64,000 bases of DNA from Paenibacillus sp. H1-7 (lineage in GTDB: Bacteria > Bacillota > Bacilli > Paenibacillales > NBRC-103111). The stretch spans positions 4,403,501 to 4,467,500 of the forward strand of contig NZ_CP031168.1 of NCBI RefSeq assembly GCF_022354825.1, given 5' to 3'. The notes below the pieces were generated by a model. That model was not told where the DNA came from. It saw only the letters and a list, made by a program, of their open reading frames with translations, and ran no database searches. This document shows positions 54,368 to 62,732 of the stretch, piece by piece. The position numbers were made by a program, and so were the translations under genes. How positions within the stretch are numbered: position 1 is the first letter of the stretch; every line of letters starts with the position of its first letter.

Positions 54368-54610
54368 TTGCGCCGTTCCTCCATCCGTGTTATAGCAGGT
54401 CAGAAATTTAGAATTACATTAGATAATACAGGCCAAATTGAACATGACTTTGAAATCGTTGGAACGAACATACATATTCACGCAGCACCCAGTAATAAAA
54501 GTACAATGATTATAAGTCTTGATAAAGCAGGATATTATCAAGTGATCTGCACTCTACCAGGCCATAAAGAAGCCGGAATGAGCACTTCCATTCAAGTTAC
54601 AAAATCTTAG
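54368..54610 (+). pseudogene. Cupredoxin-domain protein, 5'-truncated
   Basis: The C-terminal ~80 residues of a type-1 copper protein fold. Ligands visible: His in GQIEHDFEI, then Cys, His and Met in CTLPGHKEAGM. The expected N-terminal signal peptide and first strand are missing, and the frame begins with TTG at a junction with unrelated DNA, with no ribosome binding site. Full-length relatives are exported. It is probably the remaining half of an exported copper protein once next to ydhK. Confidence 0.75.
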
Positions 54611-54682
54611 CCAACGAAAAATTACCTGATGATGATTTTTTTCTCCTTCCCGCTCATCCATAAGGTATTTGTATTAAATAAA

Positions 54683-54712
54683 AATAAACCCGGCCAGAGC
54701 GACCGGTTTATT
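54683..54712. terminator. Bidirectional terminator, AATAAACC.../...GGTTTATT
   Basis: It lies between the convergent cupredoxin fragment and glutaredoxin-like gene, with A/T tracts at both ends. It stops eight bases before the glutaredoxin-like gene's stop codon. Confidence 0.75.
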
Positions 54713-54719
54713 AAAAATA

Positions 54720-54959
54720 TTACTTTAGTAATTCACTTATTTCTGTTAGATTTTCTGCAAAGCCAACAAATACCTTACTCTGAATCACAATTGTCGGAAC
54801 AATCTGTTTTCCCGTTAAGTCCCAGACTTCTCTTGGATAATTTTCATTTTCTTCGCAGTTATATTCGATGTAAGGAACCTGATGTTCATTGAAGTAGCGT
54901 TTGGCGTGATTGCAGTCGCTGCACGTCGGTATCGTATAAATTTTTAAGGGTTCTGTCAT
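54720..54959 (-). CDS. Glutaredoxin-like protein
   Basis: Small thioredoxin-fold protein of 79 aa with a CxxC active site in YTIPTCSDCNHAKRYF and the cis-Pro region KQIVPTIVIQSKVFVGF. The length matches NrdH/YtnI-type glutaredoxin-like proteins. It would catalyse thiol-disulfide exchange in the cytoplasm. AAGGAG site before ATG. It lies 51 bases downstream of a CsoR gene on the same strand and is probably co-transcribed with it, suggesting use in copper or thiol stress. Confidence 0.9.
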   Translation of the reverse strand: MTEPLKIYTIPTCSDCNHAKRYFNEHQVPYIEYNCEENENYPREVWDLTGKQIVPTIVIQSKVFVGFAENLTEISELLK

Positions 54960-55009
54960 CGCTTATCACTCCTTAATATGAATGGAACGGCCATTATTTC
55001 GTCTCTCCT

Positions 55010-55333
55010 TCATTTGATCAATTTGCTCACGATTTCAAGCATTTCATCGACGACGTTCTTCTCTTCGTCACTCTGCTGTGTACGATGGATGATGCAGCAT
55101 TTCAAATGATTCAACAGAAGCAGTTTGCCTACCCCATTAAGGGCATTATGTATAGCAGCTATTTGAGTGAGTACATGATCACAATAATCATTTCGTTCTA
55201 CTAGCCTCTGTACGCCGCGTACCTGCCCTTCGATACGGTTCAATCTAATTTGAATAGCCGATATTTCTTTCAGATTCAGTTGTATTTTTCGTTTACGTAA
55301 TTGAGGCGATGCCATTGATTCATTAGAATTCAT
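55010..55333 (-). CDS. csoR: CsoR-type copper-sensing repressor, copy 1
   Basis: DUF156 repressor of 107 aa. IRLNRIEGQVRGVQRLVE binds DNA. The Cu(I) ligands Cys51, His76 and Cys80 (NHLKCC) are all present, unlike the CstR protein in this window. The start is taken as MNSNESMA (GGAG nine bases upstream); an ATG two codons earlier is too near that site. Two TAGTATACCC-type boxes lie 21 to 83 bases upstream, indicating autoregulation. Confidence 0.9.
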   Translation of the reverse strand: MNSNESMASPQLRKRKIQLNLKEISAIQIRLNRIEGQVRGVQRLVERNDYCDHVLTQIAAIHNALNGVGKLLLLNHLKCCIIHRTQQSDEEKNVVDEMLEIVSKLIK

Positions 55334-55353
55334 TTCCATCAACTCCACGTTTG

Positions 55354-55416
55354 TAGTATACCCAAGTACCCTATATATAGTCAATAAATATTTTAGTATA
55401 CCCCCGTACTGTATAG
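55354..55416. promoter_or_regulatory. Tandem CsoR-like boxes before csoR copy 1
   Basis: TAGTATACCCAAGTACCCTA (55354-55373) and TAGTATACCCCCGTACTGTA (55394-55413) share TAGTATACCC-N2-GTAC. The C-tract flanked by AT fits CsoR operators. Confidence 0.65.
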
Positions 55417-55431
55417 TCTAGAAAATAAAAA

Positions 55432-55449
55432 AGCAGCATTTCTGCTGCT
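55432..55449 (-). terminator. Terminator after csoR copy 2
   Basis: AGCAGCA-TTTC-TGCTGCT, followed on the minus strand by TTTTTATTTTC; 17 bases after the stop. Confidence 0.85.
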
Positions 55450-55466
55450 CGATCATGGTTTTCAAG

Positions 55467-55817
55467 TTATTTCATCAGTTTATTCATTGTGGTCATAAGT
55501 TCCGTCAACACTTCTATATCGCCTTCTTGTATCCGCTCAACGACGCAGCTTTTCATGTGATGCTCAAGCAAGAGCTTTCCAACGCCATTCAGAGCCGATT
55601 GAACCGAAGCAATCTGGTTCAGCACATCGTCACAGTAGGTGTCCTTTTCAATGAGTCCCTTAAGGCCACGAACCTGCCCTTCGATCCGATTCAAACGGCT
55701 GATCAAATTGTGCTTTGCTTTCTCGGAATGATGGCTCTTCCGCGCGCCCTCTCCATGAGAGCAGCAACCCGACTCTTGATCTGTAGTATGGTCCAAAAGT
55801 ATAGTTTCTTCGCTCAT
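55467..55817 (-). CDS. csoR: CsoR-type copper-sensing repressor, copy 2, His/Cys-rich N-terminus
   Basis: DUF156 repressor of 116 aa. SRLNRIEGQVRGLKGLIE is the DNA-binding segment; Cys62, His87 and Cys91 (EHHMKSC) form the Cu(I) site. The N-terminal ~36 residues are rich in potential metal ligands (DHTTDQESGCCSHGEGARKS then HH), an extension absent from copy 1. The start follows GGGAGGG. A C-tract box (ATACCCCTTCCCCCTAT) lies about 31 bases upstream. Two CsoR proteins plus CstR in one window suggests three non-overlapping regulons. Confidence 0.92.
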   Translation of the reverse strand: MSEETILLDHTTDQESGCCSHGEGARKSHHSEKAKHNLISRLNRIEGQVRGLKGLIEKDTYCDDVLNQIASVQSALNGVGKLLLEHHMKSCVVERIQEGDIEVLTELMTTMNKLMK

Positions 55818-55846
55818 ATCATTCCCTCCCTTTATTGTTATTATAA

Positions 55847-55864
55847 CATACCCCTTCCCCCTAT
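55847..55864. promoter_or_regulatory. CsoR-like box before csoR copy 2
   Basis: CATACCCCTTCCCCCTAT: a C-tract between AT flanks, resembling the other CsoR boxes but less symmetric. Confidence 0.5.
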
Positions 55865-55919
55865 ACAAAGGCATTTATGGATCTGCGGTATACACTGGAA
55901 TCTCCATTAATATGGAAAG

Positions 55920-55946
55920 CTCCAGCCAAATCCAATTTGGCTGGAG
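55920..55946 (-). terminator. Terminator after DHA2 transporter
   Basis: A 12-bp perfect stem CTCCAGCCAAAT/ATTTGGCTGGAG with a 3-base loop; 13 bases after the transporter stop. A weak T-run follows on the minus strand (CTTTCC). Confidence 0.85.
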
Positions 55947-55959
55947 TGCGAGCTTTCAA

Positions 55960-57405
55960 TTACATTGCTACAGGCCCGTTTGTTTCCCCCTGCTTGGGAG
56001 AACGGATAAACAGAAATGCCAGGATAGCACCTGCAAATGCTACGATACCAGACCATAAAAATGCTTGGTGGAATCCTTCATTCAATGCAGCAAACTGATC
56101 AGCACCATTTTGGGAAGCTGTACTTGATGCAGCAATCGCAACCATGATGGCCAGACTTATCGCTGAGCCAATCTGGTAGCTTGTATTGGCAAGCCCGGAT
56201 GCGAGCCCTGCCTCTTCCGGCTTGGCTCCCGACATGGCAGACATGGTAGCCGGAATATAAGCAAGCGACATACCGAGTGCGCCTAGCAGTGAGGCTGGGA
56301 GTACGTGTGTTACAAAATTACCATCAACCGGCGTATTTCCTGCAAAAAGTAATAACGATCCTCCAAGGGCAATCAATCCGATGACCAAATTGGCTTTCAC
56401 GCCAAACTTTCCGATTAATTTGCCGGTAATGAAAACCATGAAGATGGCAATGAGTATGGTCATAGGCAATAAACCGAGCCCACCGGCGAAAGCAGAAAAT
56501 TTCAATACTTGTTGCAAGTAGAGATTGAGGAAAAACCATAATGGAATCCATCCGCCGGATAGCATAATGAGTGCGATATTACCTGCAGCCAAGTTTGGTG
56601 CCTTAAAGATCCCGAGCGGAACAAGTGGCTCTTTTTTTACGGCCTGAATGATTAAGAACAGGATAAACAACACGGCCCCCGAAACTAGTGTCCATATGGT
56701 GGACGGTGCGCTCCATCCATTGTGCTCTGCTGTTACGATGCCGTACACCACCAATACCAATGATGCTGTTACGAAAATAGATCCGATAACGTCGATGCTT
56801 CCTTTTCTTCGTATCCCTTTCGATAAAAGTCCAGGGGATACAAGCAAGGCGAGGATGCCGACCGGTACGTTAATCAGAAACGTCCATTGCCAGCTTAACC
56901 ACTCGGTTATGACACCTCCTAGAAATACGCCAGCCGATCCGCCGGCAGCAGCCGAAGCGCCCCAAAACCCTAATGCTTTACCTAATTCTTTGGGGCTTCC
57001 ACTAAACAGCATCATGACGATGGTTAATGCTGAGGGGGCAATTAATGCGGAACCGAATCCTTGTAATGCACGCCCGATGTTAAGCGACTCCTCGTTCCAA
57101 GCCACTCCAGCAAGTAAGGAGGCTAACGTTAGGATCGAAAAACCCCACATGAACATGCGCCGCTGCCCAAATAGATCGGACAAACGACCACCCAGTAATA
57201 ACAAACCGCCAAAGAAAATGACATATGCATTAAATACCCACTGCAAACTAGCCTGCGTATATCCGAGAGCTTCTTTAATGGCCGGTAGCGCAACTCCAAT
57301 AATCGAGGTGTCCATAATAACCATAAAATTTGCAAGGCATAACAAAGCCAGTGCTTTCCAACGCCTTGGATCAGGTTGAGAAAGTGCTTGAACTTGATTC
57401 TTCAT
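55960..57405 (-). CDS. DHA2-family multidrug efflux MFS transporter (EmrB/QacA-like)
   Basis: Proton-driven exporter of 481 aa with about fourteen helices. Motif A after helix 2 is GGRLSDLFGQRRMFMWG, and the antiporter motif C region reads PSALTIVMMLFSG and GGSAGVFLGGVITEWLSWQW. The C-terminus ends just after the last helix. AAGGAGGG site before ATG. A C-tract box (57519-57546) similar to the CsoR boxes lies about 115 bases upstream, so metal-linked control is possible but unproven. The substrate cannot be predicted. Confidence 0.92.
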   Translation of the reverse strand: MKNQVQALSQPDPRRWKALALLCLANFMVIMDTSIIGVALPAIKEALGYTQASLQWVFNAYVIFFGGLLLLGGRLSDLFGQRRMFMWGFSILTLASLLAGVAWNEESLNIGRALQGFGSALIAPSALTIVMMLFSGSPKELGKALGFWGASAAAGGSAGVFLGGVITEWLSWQWTFLINVPVGILALLVSPGLLSKGIRRKGSIDVIGSIFVTASLVLVVYGIVTAEHNGWSAPSTIWTLVSGAVLFILFLIIQAVKKEPLVPLGIFKAPNLAAGNIALIMLSGGWIPLWFFLNLYLQQVLKFSAFAGGLGLLPMTILIAIFMVFITGKLIGKFGVKANLVIGLIALGGSLLLFAGNTPVDGNFVTHVLPASLLGALGMSLAYIPATMSAMSGAKPEEAGLASGLANTSYQIGSAISLAIMVAIAASSTASQNGADQFAALNEGFHQAFLWSGIVAFAGAILAFLFIRSPKQGETNGPVAM

Positions 57406-57518
57406 AAATATACCCTCCTTTAATTACGAATCGTCCAGTTAATTTTGGAAGCTAATTTGCTCCGACGGCCGTCAAAAGCGAGATCAAAATTGTTCCAAAA
57501 TTTCCCTTGCCGACAACT

Positions 57519-57546
57519 ATATAGTATAGCCCCCTACCCTATATTG
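57519..57546. promoter_or_regulatory. CsoR-like box upstream of DHA2 gene
   Basis: ATAGTATAGCCCCCTACCCT flanked by TATA on both sides. It shares TAGTATA-C-tract with the boxes at 55354 and 55394. Confidence 0.5.
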
Positions 57547-57639
57547 TCAATCCGTTTTTTTCTTCTCTGCTTGAATTTTTAGTACGATTCGCGTTTTCGT
57601 GGATGCAGGGTATGCTCCAGCTTCTCCTCAATTGCTTGA

Positions 57640-58137
57640 ATGAGCGACGACAAGGTCGTCTGCACAACTGTCGGTATCTCGGGTGCATTTTCCGACCGGC
57701 TCGGCCGAAGAGCTCTATTAACCGCTGGATATGGGTTATACGGACTTGTATATATAGGATTTGCCGAAGTAAATACAACGATCGGCCTCGTTACTCTATT
57801 TACGCTTTACGACTGTATTCCGCCCTTACCCTAGGAGTTGAAAAGGCTCTGGTTGTTGATCTTGCGAATCCGGAAAGTAAAGGAACTGCTATTGGGTTTT
57901 TTGCTATGATTACGGGGATTGGCTGTTTTCCTGCTTCATTGCTCACAGCTGGTTATGGAAGATATTTGGTGCTGAAGCTTCGTTCTTAATAAATGGGATC
58001 ATCGCGGAGTACTTGTAATTCTCGCGGTGCCGTGGGGTTGGCTTATCGATAAGAAAACACCCGATTTGTACGATTGGATTGAAGACGCCATTTGCATTGT
58101 AGGTGTATCCATTATGCTAGGGGCTCCTAGTAGTTAA
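57640..58137 (+). pseudogene. MFS transporter / YnfA chimeric remnant
   Basis: One frame gives ISGAFSDRLGRRALLTAGYG (MFS motif A) up to a stop at 57834. The next frame gives LGVEKALVVDLANPESKGTA and ITGIGCFPASLLTAGY to 57989. A further shift gives FLINGIIAGVLVILAV, joining without a break to WGWLIDKKTPDLYDWI and ICIVGVSIMLGAPSS, the C-terminus of YnfA/UPF0060 small membrane proteins (stop 58135-58137). So the end of an MFS gene is fused to the end of a ynfA gene. At least three lesions; non-functional. Confidence 0.75.
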
Positions 58138-58560
58138 TAATTTTCATCGGTTATGTTATGGAATGCCATATACCTAACATAACAACCCAAAATCCTGACC
58201 CGACTTTTCAGGTGGTTGTTTTCGATTTTAAAAATGGGAACTATACCAAAACTAAAACCGGCTTGCCAAAGGCACATGAGGTTATTTAAAAATGGAATGA
58301 TGACATTGTAAAAAAAAATAGTTGGCTTTAAGAACAATACTTCGCAGAACCCTTATTCTGCGAAGTAAATACTTTTATAGATTCTTTCTTCTCAACAAAT
58401 TCGCTTTCTTTTATGATGGTTTTAGATAATAATTTTAGATTTTGCCGCGACATATGTATCGGATAATTTCGTCCTAACTTTATCGTAAAAAGGGCAAGAA
58501 AATAAAAAGAAAACCATAACACGATGGTTAGTCGCATTGTGGTCTATTCGTTTTGATGTT
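58138..58560. other. AT-rich intergenic region, no gene seen
   Basis: No supported coding frame. Short inverted repeats such as ATACTTCGCAGAA...TTCTGCGAAGTA (about 58337-58369) form a possible terminator for the barstar-domain gene at the right. Confidence 0.5.
58337..58369. terminator. Hairpin TACTTCGCAGAA/TTCTGCGAAGTA
   Basis: Twelve-base matching arms around CCCTTA-type loop. On the minus strand it is followed by TTGTTCTTAAAG; about 190 bases downstream of the barstar-domain gene. Confidence 0.6.
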
Positions 58561-59334
58561 TTATTCAATTAATGACACTTGGTTTGAGATTAACAACTCT
58601 CTAATTTGTTGTAATATTAACAGATCACTTGCGCCATGTTCGTACCCACTCATTAACTTATTCAGACTTCCATTCATAAAGTGCAGATTAAATGGTGGTT
58701 CGGCCCCATTACGTCCATAAAAATGATCCGCAACTCCATTTAGGGAAGTACCATAATAACCACCTGGGCCGTTCATAGCTTCTCCTAATGCACAATAGAA
58801 GGTCTTTACATCCGTTACATAAGTCATATCCAAATAAAAATCATTTTTTTTCTGATCTTCCTCTTGCGGCTTATTAAAACCACTGTGTACCCGGATTACT
58901 TCTAACCATCCTAATAGTTGTTCCGATGATAGATTTTCCCATGTGTTTTTCATTGTTGGTTTTGCAACTACCCATTGCTTCCAGATTTTCATGGCCTCAT
59001 CAGATGGTAAATTAGAGAATCCACCAGATACTTCCAGATTAAACCTTTCTTGAGGAATAGCGCGCTTATGAAAGAAATAAGGCTTATGAAGAAAAAAGGA
59101 ATGTGAGTTTAATTTATTACCTTCTTGATCCAACATATAAAGGTTAATTTCTTTCATACTAGACTTCGTAGCTAAATAATGCTGTATGTAAGTATCAGAC
59201 AATTTTAATCCTGCTATAGTTAGGTCGTACTCGTTGTAGTCTCTGCTTATTCCTTCCTCTGAAAATCCTAAAATATCAGTGCAATCCCCTATCATAAGAT
59301 CACTTTCGGTATCAATTATTATGTACCTAATCAT
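58561..59334 (-). CDS. Barstar-domain protein with long N-terminal extension
   Basis: Protein of 257 aa. The C-terminal ~90 residues match the barstar fold: YLDMTYVTDVKTFYCALGEA, NGPGGYYGTSLNGVADHF, GAEPPFNLHFMNGS and LILQQIRELL. Barstar inhibits the RNase barnase by covering its active site. The first ~165 residues (MIRYIIIDTESDLMIGDCTD, later NLYMLDQEGNKL) are of a separate, unrecognised domain, so this is longer than classical barstar (about 90 aa). No barnase-like or other toxin gene is visible nearby. Start with GGAGG upstream. An immunity role is inferred from the domain only. Confidence 0.8.
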   Translation of the reverse strand: MIRYIIIDTESDLMIGDCTDILGFSEEGISRDYNEYDLTIAGLKLSDTYIQHYLATKSSMKEINLYMLDQEGNKLNSHSFFLHKPYFFHKRAIPQERFNLEVSGGFSNLPSDEAMKIWKQWVVAKPTMKNTWENLSSEQLLGWLEVIRVHSGFNKPQEEDQKKNDFYLDMTYVTDVKTFYCALGEAMNGPGGYYGTSLNGVADHFYGRNGAEPPFNLHFMNGSLNKLMSGYEHGASDLLILQQIRELLISNQVSLIE

Positions 59335-59448
59335 GGAAACCTCCAAATATGGCTTACTGCTCTTCAGAGAGATTCAGTTAACAATACATGTTCTTGTCCT
59401 CCAACTGTTGCGGATCGAGGGATAAGTGTTTTCCTATCGCTGAATAAG

Positions 59449-60360
59449 CTAAGCGGTTCTATTCTCCTCCTCTTTAGCGATAACCTCCCTTGCTGCTTCT
59501 ATGAAAGACAATATGATTGGTGAAAGCCACTTGTCTTTATGCCATAACATCTGTGTGTACACGTGTAAGTCCGGAATTTGCCATGGAAGAGCAACAAGTT
59601 CGCCCCGTTCAACTTCGGCTTTAGCTACTATTTCAGGAAGAAAGGCAATACCGATCCCCGAAATTGCACATTGTTTAATGGCTTCTGCACTTTGAAACTC
59701 TAAATAAGTAATAGTATCAATGCCCTCTTTCTCAAATGACCGGTCAAACATGGTTCGATAGGGACAACCCTTTTCATTAGTCAGGAACACTTCTCCATGA
59801 AAATCTTCCAGCTGTAGTACAGTTAGCTTTGCAAGTGGGTGGTCTGGAGCGGCGAAAAAACGGAACGTTTCTTCCAGCAATGGTTCCACTTCAAGTCCCG
59901 TTGAGCGAATGGATTCGTCCAGCATAAAGACAACATCCGCGGCTCCTTCAAAGAGCGTTTGCTTGAGATGCTGGTTGGAAACGGAGCGGAAGATGAGACG
60001 AACACCCGGATGCTGTGAACGAAATAGTTGAAAGACAGCTGGAAGCCTATAGGCGCAAATAACCTCGTTGGCACTGATCGTTAAGGTTCCGCTTAGAATT
60101 TCATTGTCATGAACGACGCTGCGAGCTTCGTCCAATTTGTTTAGAACGCCTTGGACATGAATTAAAAAGCGTTTACCCGCAGTTGTGAGAACGAGCTGCT
60201 TGCCCAACCGGTCAAAGAGACGAACACCAAGCTCATCCTCCAATCCTTTAATTTGCATCGTGACGTTGGAGGGTACGTAGTTCAGCACTTCCGCAGCTCG
60301 ACTGAAATTTAAAGTTGATGCAACTGTGCGGAATGTATGCAGTTGGCGCAATTCCATCAT
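59449..60360 (-). CDS. LysR-family transcription regulator
   Basis: Regulator of 303 aa (302 if the second ATG is used). The N-terminal winged helix reads LRQLHTFRTVASTLNFSRAA and NYVPSNVTMQIKGLEDELGV; a periplasmic-binding-like effector domain follows. AAGGAGGG stands just before the paired ATGs. It is divergent from the alpha/beta hydrolase gene 140 bases away and most likely controls it; typical LysR targets are adjacent divergent genes. Confidence 0.94.
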   Translation of the reverse strand: MMELRQLHTFRTVASTLNFSRAAEVLNYVPSNVTMQIKGLEDELGVRLFDRLGKQLVLTTAGKRFLIHVQGVLNKLDEARSVVHDNEILSGTLTISANEVICAYRLPAVFQLFRSQHPGVRLIFRSVSNQHLKQTLFEGAADVVFMLDESIRSTGLEVEPLLEETFRFFAAPDHPLAKLTVLQLEDFHGEVFLTNEKGCPYRTMFDRSFEKEGIDTITYLEFQSAEAIKQCAISGIGIAFLPEIVAKAEVERGELVALPWQIPDLHVYTQMLWHKDKWLSPIILSFIEAAREVIAKEEENRTA

Positions 60361-60500
60361 ACAACCCTCCTTTTACTTTCAATATTATTGAATATAGCTT
60401 TGAATTTCATTCACTTTTATTGAGAATACCACGGGTCTATACTAAGTACAAGAAATACATTCTTACTAAATGGTTTCATTTTGAAGGGAGCGACAATACG

Positions 60501-61520
60501 ATGGATTATGAGATTTTCGATTTGGGTGACATTACCTTGCAATCAGGAGCGATGTTACCGAATGCTTTTCTTGCTTATAAGACTTATGGAAGCTTGAATG
60601 AAAAGAAAGATAATGTCATCGTCTATCCAACTGCTTTTGGCGACCAGCATGTTCAGAATGAATGGTTGATTGGAGACGGCATGGCACTAGATCCGCAGAA
60701 ATATTTCATAATCGTTCCAAATTTGCTGGGTAACGGATTATCTTCATCTCCTAGTAACACGCCTCCCCCATTCGACCGGGCTAATTTTCCGCAGGTAACC
60801 ATCTTTGACAACGTTAAAATACAGCATCGGCTGGTGACCGAAAAATTCGGCATTCAAAAGATTGCTCTCGTGGTTGGATGGTCAATGGGAGGCATTCAAT
60901 CATTTCAATGGGGAGCAAGTTATCCCGATATGGTGGAACGAATTGCACCTTTCGCCGGAGTTGCCAAGACTTGGCCCCATACGTTTGTGGTCCTGGACGG
61001 AATGAAAGCTCCGCTCATGGCCGCAGTTGGCTTCGATTCAAGTAGACTAAACCAGTTGACTTCTGCAGACATGCGCGCCGTAGGCCGTGCCTATGCGGGA
61101 TGGGGCTTATCGCAGGCGTTTTATAGAGAGGAACTTTACCGTGAACTGGGATATGACTCATTGGCGGATTTTGTGGCTGGCGTCTGGGAAGATAGCTTTA
61201 TGAAGATGGATCCGCACAATGTCCTAGCCATGTTATGGACAGGCCAATTTGCAGATATTAGTGCAAACTCTACCTATAATGGAGATTTCGATAAGGCGCT
61301 CAAAAGTATTAAAGCGCTTGCCTGCATCATGCCAGGGAGCACGGATCTCTTCTGTACGGCGGACGATAACGAATACGAGGCTAAGCTTATACCTAATGCT
61401 GTTTTTAATCCTATCGAATCGATCTGGGGCCATTTTGCAGGTCGCGGAATTAACAGTGCCGATAATAAATTTATTGATGACAACCTAAAACGCTTGTTGG
61501 CGCTTAGTACAAACAGTTAG
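60501..61520 (+). CDS. Alpha/beta-fold hydrolase, MetX-like
   Basis: Protein of 339 aa of the homoserine O-acetyltransferase-like alpha/beta hydrolase group. N-terminal FDLGDITLQSGAMLPNAFLA fits the family; the nucleophile elbow is VGWSMGGIQSFQW with Ser128; His311 in WGHFAGRG completes the triad with an Asp near residue 280. The usual MetX substrate-binding residues cannot be confirmed by eye, and no methionine-pathway genes are nearby, so an acyltransferase or hydrolase of another substrate is possible. The start MDYEIFDL follows GAAGGGAG; the longer frame to 60315 overlaps the LysR gene. Confidence 0.88.
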   Translation: MDYEIFDLGDITLQSGAMLPNAFLAYKTYGSLNEKKDNVIVYPTAFGDQHVQNEWLIGDGMALDPQKYFIIVPNLLGNGLSSSPSNTPPPFDRANFPQVTIFDNVKIQHRLVTEKFGIQKIALVVGWSMGGIQSFQWGASYPDMVERIAPFAGVAKTWPHTFVVLDGMKAPLMAAVGFDSSRLNQLTSADMRAVGRAYAGWGLSQAFYREELYRELGYDSLADFVAGVWEDSFMKMDPHNVLAMLWTGQFADISANSTYNGDFDKALKSIKALACIMPGSTDLFCTADDNEYEAKLIPNAVFNPIESIWGHFAGRGINSADNKFIDDNLKRLLALSTNS

Positions 61521-61605
61521 ATCATTATTAGGGTTCAATTTGCTGCGCGGTTTGAGATGAAAACAGCATAGCTTTATACCCGATTGGACGCTAAAAAGGA
61601 AACAA

Positions 61606-61643
61606 ACACGAAACACCATCGAATAAACGAAGGTGTTTCGTGT
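61606..61643 (+). terminator. Terminator ACACGAAACACC/GGTGTTTCGTGT
   Basis: A 12-bp perfect stem with a 14-base loop, then GCGCCTTTTTACC; 86 bases after the hydrolase gene. Confidence 0.88.
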
Positions 61644-61931
61644 GCGCCTTTTTACCATTAAATTTTTAAATTGGAAACATATTGATCGATATTTTTAATG
61701 ATCAACTAATTTTTATCCATTGGATTCCCATAAACCACGATTTGTTTACCTTGATGCTTTCTCTATTTGCAACAGGACATGATTACGGAATTGCCCAGGA
61801 GGGATGCCAGGTATTTCCTAAAAACTTTGTTGAAGGATAATTTATTTAACATAGAGGTCAGATATTTCCAGGTGATAATCACTTTTATTATAATAAAGAG
61901 GGGCACATACGTAGTACCCCCCCCCACCTAT

Positions 61932-62204
61932 TTAGAAACAATATTCTTCTTCGTGTATATAAGCATCTAAACGCCAATTGCTTTTAAGAATGCGTTCTTG
62001 AGCAGCTTCTGCCTCTGCCCAATCATTATATGGACCAAAAGTTTCAACATATCCATCAGAATCTGATGCAGTCACAAAAAATTTCCAAATGTTACAGCCT
62101 GAACTAAAAGATTGTTGTGTAACTGTGTTGTTTTTTGCAAAAGCAGCGCTTGGAAGAGTAAGAATTACAGCACATAATGAGAGAACTAATAGTTTCTTTA
62201 ACAA
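61932..62204 (-). CDS. Small secreted protein, unknown
   Basis: Secreted protein of 90 aa. The TTG start (LKKLLVLSLCAVI follows) is chosen because GGAGG stands nine bases before it; the longer frame would break the signal peptide. Cleavage is likely after PSAAFA (residue 23). The mature ~67-residue protein has two cysteines (SSGCNIWKFF and EEYCF), which may form a disulfide, and Trp/Tyr/acid-rich sequence (ETFGPYNDWAEAEAAQERIL). I do not recognise the family. The stop lies next to a run of ten C (61917-61926). Confidence 0.75.
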   Translation of the reverse strand: MLKKLLVLSLCAVILTLPSAAFAKNNTVTQQSFSSGCNIWKFFVTASDSDGYVETFGPYNDWAEAEAAQERILKSNWRLDAYIHEEEYCF

Positions 62205-62461
62205 AAGTGCACACCTCCAATTAGTATAATCATTCATAATTGTAATATATTTCCTTATTAACAACAATAGGAACAATAAAGAAATTCTTATAGCACGGCT
62301 CTTTTATTTTCATCTCTATAAAACAAAGTTCAAAAACACGGACTCCTTAACATACCATTTTTTGTCCAGTTTCTTGCTTTACTACTTCACGTATTACGGG
62401 CGCATCAAGAAAAACTAAAAAGCATGAGCCGGGTACAGTACCGAACTCATGCCTTACAGGC

Positions 62462-62556
62462 TGCATAACATTAATGTCTAACTTTTTGGGGTCACTTCGA
62501 AATTCTCCGGACTAACCTAGGGGCTTTTCAATGTCTATTCTAAGGGGTACACTTCA
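62462..62556. mobile_element. Remnant IS3/IS150-type ends
   Basis: 62506-62556 matches the right end of the IS at 16374-17642 (AACCTAGGGG, then CAATGTCTATTCTAAGGGGT and ACACTTCA). Just left, 62470-62498 on the minus strand reads GTGACCCCAAAAAGTTAGAC, another IS150-type terminus. The transposase genes are absent, so only ends remain, possibly of two nested copies. Confidence 0.75.
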
Positions 62557-62560
62557 TGGA

Positions 62561-62630
62561 GTCGTCATTTGCATTGTAGGTGTATCCGTCATGCTATGGG
62601 CTCCTAGCAGTTAATAATTTCATCGGACTT
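62561..62630 (+). pseudogene. YnfA C-terminal remnant, second copy
   Basis: VICIVGVSVMLWAPSS-stop, directly abutting the IS end at 62556. About 65 bp are roughly 90% identical to 58084-58150. This copy keeps the more typical MLWAP ending. The rest of ynfA is gone, presumably through the IS. Confidence 0.75.
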
Positions 62631-62732
62631 ATTCTAAGACTTTTTGCTTCAATCAAAGCATGGACCAGTTAATGACTGTAAATCCTTGAGAGGAGCCGGA
62701 TAAGCTAATTTGCAACAGTAAGTTACGCTAAC

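Noticed and set aside
58134..58537. Minus-strand frames in the AT-rich gap
   Set aside because: They cross a hairpin and have A/T-driven composition; no family and no ribosome binding site.
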